From positions 1 to 41,173 of IMG/VR virus record IMGVR_UViG_3300022673_000011: 41,173 nt of DNA. One strand, given 5' to 3'. The notes below the pieces were generated by a model. That model saw only the letters and a program-made list of their open reading frames with translations, had not been told where the DNA came from and ran no database searches. Origin of the DNA: a virus. Shown here piece by piece: positions 36,709 through 41,173 of this stretch; position 1 is the stretch's first letter; every line of letters begins with the position of its first letter. The translations under genes were made by a program, and so were the position numbers.

Positions 36709-39477
36709 TTATAATGTAGGCAATCTTCCAGGTGTTGCCCGTTTAGTTGTCTCTACCAAACTACAACCACACTTAAAGCCATTACATTCCAGCTTGCCGG
36801 GTCTTGTATCTCTAGGGTAGATGTCAAGTTCTTTCCATCTGCTGGCCCTCATTACTCTGCCTGCTAATCTTGAGCAAGTGCTACAATGTTTCTTACCGGC
36901 TGATACTTGCCATTCGAGTTTCTGATCCTGGCAGGCCATTGTCTTAGCTTGGTACATTACCTCATTGTACCGGTTGGTCCATAAGTCTAGCCGGTATTGC
37001 AAGTCACTAAAAGATTTCGTGTTAGTATCTGTTGCTAATGCAGTACCCGCTACCAATGCGGCATCAATTAAATGCTGTTTATCACGTTTAGATTCTATGA
37101 ATTTCCCTAAATCATAGATATAGCTCTTAGCATTGGCTATCTGGTCATTGAGTGCAAATTGCTCTTGCGATGTTCGTTCCGATGGTTCAATACCGCAACC
37201 TCTTGCGCCTTCTACCCAGGCTTGATTATAGCCTCTGTCAATGGTGCTACCCATTGCAGCGATGAAGTCGATTAGGTCAAATTCTTGATTGTATAAAGCC
37301 CTTGCATTGGCATTGATTGAAGCGGTAAAAGAGGAGAGACTTTTAACCCTTTGGCCTAACGGGATGTTAACTATTGTCCTATCTGTTGTGCTAAATGCTA
37401 CACTGTCAACAGTAACCCTTTGACCATTCAGTAAGTTACTATCAAGATACTTTTGACCTGTCCCCTTTTTCAGATAAGCAATAGTCAAATGAGGGTTGTA
37501 CTCTCCATTATAAAGATCATCCGAGCCGGTATCTGCTATAGCATCATACAACCGCCTTAACTCATTACTCAGTACAATGTCAACCTTTAGTACATCGTTA
37601 TCATTTTCAAACAGGGACAGTCCGGCAAACTCTAATTGTAAATCGTCAAAGTCTTTAACCGCTTCGGCTATAGCCATTGGGTCATTGTGAGTAATGCCGT
37701 ACTTTAAGGTAATGTGCGAATCGTGTTCTATTTCTTCGACATCTTCCCGGTCAATCTGGCTGGCTATTTCAGCGCATAATCTAGTGACCCATACTGGCAT
37801 ATTGAATTGAGTAGAAGCATACTTCTTTTCTTTATTGGCCTGACTAACTCCTATAGCCCAATCTATACCTGTTGTACCTCCCCATCCTAACCACGCTACA
37901 TAGCCAGCATCACGCCAAGGTTCACTCTTGAACTTAGGGTCAACTTCTGCATTTTGTCGATGTCTATTAAAGGCTGCCATACGCTTAGCAATGTCTAACG
38001 AGATAGGCTTGCCGGATGCTAATTGCCGCGCCCTTGTCCATCCTACTTGAGTCATGCCTCGTATCTCATTGGGGTGTTCCTTGCGCCATCTTAAGACTTT
38101 GCGAGCGTTGCCCTGCGCTGCTTTTGGCGGCTGGTAGGTTTTGGCCTTTACCTCTTCTTCAACTTCAATAATCTCAGGCTCTATTTCCGGTTGCGCTTGT
38201 AACGCTTCAAATTGTTCTTGTGTTAAGTCTCCATCTCTTACCATATTTTCACGTTCAATAGCCACATCAGTTACACCGGACTCCAGATTGGTTTTGCGTG
38301 TAGTCGCTCGCTTGTCTCTGTTCTCGGCTTGCGCCTTGTCTTGACTATCGTCTTGGTAGTCAAACTTAAACATAAGATAGTCGGGCAAGAAAAACTCATC
38401 AAGCAAACGTTCAATTTCTTTCATCAAAAAGCCCGGCCCTTTGCCCTTCATTTTTTCGTGTTGCACTTGGGCATCGGCTCTTGTTTGACCACTTACCCCT
38501 AAAGCAAAGGCTAGTTGTCTGCTATCTACTCCGAAGGCCATTGCAAGTACTGCCATATCTAGCTGAGTGCCGGTTAGCTCATCAAAGCCGTCAGGCAATG
38601 AAGCGAAGTCAATCAGGTTTAGAGTGCCTTTACTTGCAAAGATTGGAATCTTGCCGTATCTCGCAAACCCCTGAGCATCTTGCAAATAAGCATATTTTTG
38701 CAATGTACCATCTAAGGCAGCAACTTCTCGATTACCGCCATCTTGGATATGCAAAAGGGCGCGAGTTGGCCTGCTGCCTAATTTCTCTTGTTTGTACCTC
38801 GCCATATCAATTAGGTTTTGCACGGCATTGATACACCGTGAAACAGAACAAAATCCCACGCCTAACATATCGACACTGGCATCTGGTTGTTGGGTAATGT
38901 TAATCAGTCGCGTCTTATGTATCTTGTAACGCTTTCCACCTCTATCTGTAAATATAACCGGCCACTCGCTGCTTGATGTACGCATACAATGTGTAGAATC
39001 AAGATGCACTAATTTGGTGGGCATCCCCGTTAGGGCATCATTGCCCGGCCCCTCAATAGCCATAAAGCCGCCGTTGTCGGTAGACAATACATCTTGAATA
39101 AAAGGAGCAAAAGCCGAAGTGAAGCCGGTCTTAATCTTGCTACTCCGGCTCTCTGTCTTACGGTCTATAATGTCCTGATACATTTCAGCCTGTTTAATAT
39201 GACTTTTTATTCTGGCATTACGAGGCAGTACTTGATGGGGAATGGTCATTATCATCTCAACAATAGTTGCTACCGTGCCCGATAAATGATCACTGTTTTT
39301 AACTAATTGCTTTAAGGCGCTGTCTCTGCCTTGTGACCACCAAGGCGGTATTGTCTCGCCTGCACCGGCCAGATAGTTAAAAAGGGAGATTGAACCACCG
39401 TATACATCTTCGTTGGCATCGTCTTGAAATATCTCTTTGATTTTTGTATCTTCGGGTTGAAAGCTATTTGTAGTCAT
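36709..39477 (-). CDS. Portal protein fused to 2H phosphoesterase and MuF-like domains
   Basis: 922 residues, nearly twice a normal portal. Residues 1 to about 430 match a portal of the DUF935/anti-CBASS-like type (LVHLDSTHCMR, INITQQPDASVDMLGVGFCS, GVSGQTRADAQVQHEKMKGK). Residues about 456-543 form a small domain found in phage head proteins (RKVLRWRKEHPNEIRGMTQV, GWTRARQLASGKPIS, YVAWLGWGGTTGIDWA). Residues about 560-715 form a 2H phosphoesterase with both motifs, HIT at 588-590 and HLT at 663-665. The C-terminus (about 725-922) is MuF-like with Cys at 865, 868, 898, 903 and 905 (KHCSTCSRLAGRVMR). A frame break is not seen, so this is one real fused protein. Confidence 0.85.
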   Translation of the reverse strand: MTTNSFQPEDTKIKEIFQDDANEDVYGGSISLFNYLAGAGETIPPWWSQGRDSALKQLVKNSDHLSGTVATIVEMIMTIPHQVLPRNARIKSHIKQAEMYQDIIDRKTESRSSKIKTGFTSAFAPFIQDVLSTDNGGFMAIEGPGNDALTGMPTKLVHLDSTHCMRTSSSEWPVIFTDRGGKRYKIHKTRLINITQQPDASVDMLGVGFCSVSRCINAVQNLIDMARYKQEKLGSRPTRALLHIQDGGNREVAALDGTLQKYAYLQDAQGFARYGKIPIFASKGTLNLIDFASLPDGFDELTGTQLDMAVLAMAFGVDSRQLAFALGVSGQTRADAQVQHEKMKGKGPGFLMKEIERLLDEFFLPDYLMFKFDYQDDSQDKAQAENRDKRATTRKTNLESGVTDVAIERENMVRDGDLTQEQFEALQAQPEIEPEIIEVEEEVKAKTYQPPKAAQGNARKVLRWRKEHPNEIRGMTQVGWTRARQLASGKPISLDIAKRMAAFNRHRQNAEVDPKFKSEPWRDAGYVAWLGWGGTTGIDWAIGVSQANKEKKYASTQFNMPVWVTRLCAEIASQIDREDVEEIEHDSHITLKYGITHNDPMAIAEAVKDFDDLQLEFAGLSLFENDNDVLKVDIVLSNELRRLYDAIADTGSDDLYNGEYNPHLTIAYLKKGTGQKYLDSNLLNGQRVTVDSVAFSTTDRTIVNIPLGQRVKSLSSFTASINANARALYNQEFDLIDFIAAMGSTIDRGYNQAWVEGARGCGIEPSERTSQEQFALNDQIANAKSYIYDLGKFIESKRDKQHLIDAALVAGTALATDTNTKSFSDLQYRLDLWTNRYNEVMYQAKTMACQDQKLEWQVSAGKKHCSTCSRLAGRVMRASRWKELDIYPRDTRPGKLECNGFKCGCSLVETTKRATPGRLPTL

Positions 39478-39478
39478 C

Positions 39479-40966
39479 TTAATTACCTGCCGGTGTATTC
39501 TCTGTTAGTTCCCACATTGACCAAAATGCAGCGTCGTGCAAATCAAAAGGCTTGCGTAACGGGAATCTATTTAAGGCATCTTCTAATGCCTGATGCGTGC
39601 CTATCACATGCCTGAATCGACCCTTGCTATATTCTGCAAGTTGTAATTGGCCTCTATGTTTTTTGCTGCCTATTGAGCCTGCCCTGCTGGATACAAAGTC
39701 GGGTTGTACAGCCTCTGAATCAAGTAACCCATCTTCAATCAATTGTTCCCAGTTGGCATTGAATGACTCCTGCCATAAATCGCCGCCCTGGTCAGTCTCA
39801 AACAATAGCACATCAGCCCTAAACTCAACAGCTTTAACAATGGCTTCGACAACCGCCTCTTGAGGCGAGGCGTTTTCTTCCCAACTATAAAGTCGGTAGA
39901 TAACATCATCCACGCCTAAACCATCTATCTGTATGGCTTGTTTATCACCCGTCTCGGTTACAGCCGGATCACAAGCACACACAACACTTATTAACTCCGG
40001 TACTTCGGTCACATGCTGAAATTTAATACCAGCATTGTGATACATGCCACCTTCATTAAGGTTAACTTCGTGCTGGCATTCTATACGAAAAGTTAATACC
40101 CCCACATCAGCCGCCAAATCCTGACAAGCTTTTAATGATTGATGCTCCCAAGTTGGTTGACCATCTACAATAACCTGTCTGCCATTCTCATCTAAATCAT
40201 AGACAGGATTTTCGAGTGCCTTAATCGGCCCGATGACTTTACGATTATTGAACAAGTCCAGCTTGTTGTTAATAGCCTGGCTCATAATGCCATTTTCGTG
40301 TATCAAGTTCTGGATAAACATTATAGCCGTATTACTTGTTCCAGCCGGCACAATGTCAAACTTTATGGTATCTACTTTTTTCTTAACGGCATCCGGCGTA
40401 TCGGTACGCGAATCTATATCACTAAGGATAATCAAATCTGGCCTATACTGGTCTAGCCTTAATGACCTAACGTGAGCATCTAATCCTAATCCCACTACAT
40501 TAAATCCATTGGCGCAGCGTAACATATCTACCCGCCAGCCTTTGGACGTGCCATACTTTGACACTTGCCGGGATGCCATTTTAGGGTAGTATTGCTCCAT
40601 TGTGCTATCTTCGAGCATGCTGCTAATAGTCTGTACTGACTTATTAGCGAGGGCTTGGGTAGCGCAAACATACAAAGCAAACTTGCGTTTACCTAGTGCG
40701 CCTAATCTAGCTGTTGCTCCCTGGGCTGAGGCATCTTTCCCACCACCTCTGGCAAGGATAAAAAATAGCACCTCTGGCCTAAGGTCTGATATAGATTCTA
40801 CGTGTTGCCAGAAGTCTAAATGATGAGAAGCAAAAGAAGAAGTGAAAAGGGAGGGGAAGAGGGTGGTTAACCATTCATTATAAGGTAGATGGTCTAAACG
40901 ATTAGGAGTAGTTATTTGCTTTAGCCGATTTCTAACTACTTGCTTAACTATTGGTGCTATTGTCAT
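39479..40966 (-). CDS. Terminase large subunit
   Basis: 495 residues. The ATPase domain has a P-loop-like ARGGGKDASAQ (Walker A, with Asp in place of the usual Ser/Thr after Lys) and PDLIILSDIDSRTDTP (Walker B region, Ser where an acidic residue is usual). The RNase H-like nuclease domain shows VVCACDPAVTETGD, VLLFETDQGGDLW and the final Asp in FDLHDAAFW. It packages DNA through the portal encoded downstream. Its start overlaps the preceding gene by 23 bases. Confidence 0.9.
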   Translation of the reverse strand: MTIAPIVKQVVRNRLKQITTPNRLDHLPYNEWLTTLFPSLFTSSFASHHLDFWQHVESISDLRPEVLFFILARGGGKDASAQGATARLGALGKRKFALYVCATQALANKSVQTISSMLEDSTMEQYYPKMASRQVSKYGTSKGWRVDMLRCANGFNVVGLGLDAHVRSLRLDQYRPDLIILSDIDSRTDTPDAVKKKVDTIKFDIVPAGTSNTAIMFIQNLIHENGIMSQAINNKLDLFNNRKVIGPIKALENPVYDLDENGRQVIVDGQPTWEHQSLKACQDLAADVGVLTFRIECQHEVNLNEGGMYHNAGIKFQHVTEVPELISVVCACDPAVTETGDKQAIQIDGLGVDDVIYRLYSWEENASPQEAVVEAIVKAVEFRADVLLFETDQGGDLWQESFNANWEQLIEDGLLDSEAVQPDFVSSRAGSIGSKKHRGQLQLAEYSKGRFRHVIGTHQALEDALNRFPLRKPFDLHDAAFWSMWELTENTPAGN

Positions 40967-41173
40967 CTTCTACCAGTACCGCAAGTATTTTTTGGTATGT
41001 TTCAGGGTCTAGTGTCTTTTCGAGTTTGTCTAGCACGTTACCCATTTCTTCTTTTAATTTAATAGTCACATTATCGGTAAATAAGGCATGTTTCTTGCCT
41101 ATATTAACTAAGGCGGCATGGGCATCATATAACTCAAGTTCAAGCTCCTCTACTCTATCACCTTGTTTAGTGT
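40944..41173 (-). CDS. Probable terminase small subunit, partial (N-terminus beyond right edge)
   Basis: About 75 codons are in the window, open to the right edge. Acidic and helical: RVEELELELYDAHAALVNIG, then LKEEMGNVLDKLEKTLDPET and YQKILAVLVEDDNS. It overlaps the TerL start by 23 bases. The position directly before TerL is the usual place for the small terminase subunit, and the helical coiled character agrees. The DNA-binding part is not visible. Confidence 0.6.
   Translation of the reverse strand, partial: TKQGDRVEELELELYDAHAALVNIGKKHALFTDNVTIKLKEEMGNVLDKLEKTLDPETYQKILAVLVEDDNSTNS

Noticed and set aside
1-41173. CRISPR arrays, tRNAs, integrase, transposases
   Set aside because: No regularly spaced repeats, no cloverleaf folds and no recombinase motifs were seen in my reading. 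The folded element at 35746-35845 lacks tRNA features.

Overview
This window looks like part of a tailed double-stranded DNA phage or prophage-like genome. I see a terminase, portal, capsid protease/scaffold, major capsid protein, tail tube, tail chaperones, tape measure and distal tail proteins. There is a long non-contractile-type tail module with no recognisable sheath, so a siphovirus is most likely. I see no integrase, tRNA, CRISPR array, polymerase or convincing endolysin. Starts are mostly ATG with clear AGGAGG-like ribosome binding sites, plus some TTG and GTG, and promoters are of the sigma70 type, so the host is a bacterium. Its phylum cannot be fixed from this sequence.

Layout. (1) About 1-980: a divergent control region. 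A leftward promoter drives a 38-residue leader ORF and a partial protein that runs off the left edge. A rightward promoter drives the early operon. (2) 980-3744, plus strand: eight small early genes, including an ExoX-C-like protein, a membrane protein with a C-terminal HTH, a PDDEXK nuclease, a ribbon-helix-helix-like protein and several unknowns. (3) From the right edge leftwards, minus strand: terminase small subunit (partial), TerL, a very large portal fusion, two head genes, a small unknown gene, protease/scaffold and major capsid protein (32480-41173). (4) 20938-32339, minus strand: an 11 kb surface-sugar cassette set inside the structural region. It encodes an RHH regulator, a GDP-fucose-synthase-like SDR, a PP-loop ATPase, glycosyltransferases, two DegT-fold PLP enzymes (one with His in place of the catalytic Lys), methyltransferases, a sulfotransferase, a LexA-like winged helix protein and a GT10 fucosyltransferase-like enzyme. 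It ends in a triple glycosyltransferase fused in frame to a phage head-type protein. (5) 3644-20872, minus strand: small membrane protein and lipoprotein, fibre/decoration-type structural proteins, head-tail genes, tail tube, chaperones, tape measure and distal tail proteins.

How it fits together. Terminase, portal, protease and capsid genes build and fill the head. The left half builds the tail, and two of its proteins carry beta-propeller domains (tail tube and distal tail). The sugar cassette could make and transfer a deoxy-, methylated and/or sulfated sugar to the virion or the host envelope. The SDR, the ColD-like enzyme and the GT10 enzyme point to a GDP-4-keto-6-deoxymannose-derived sugar such as fucose or colitose. 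The structural region is punctuated by intrinsic terminators. Two of them share an upstream RNA motif in which three segments covary, which suggests attenuation or antitermination.

The most noteworthy items are the portal-2H phosphoesterase-MuF fusion, the sugar cassette and its fusion junction, the paired leader/terminator elements, and the His-for-Lys PLP enzyme.
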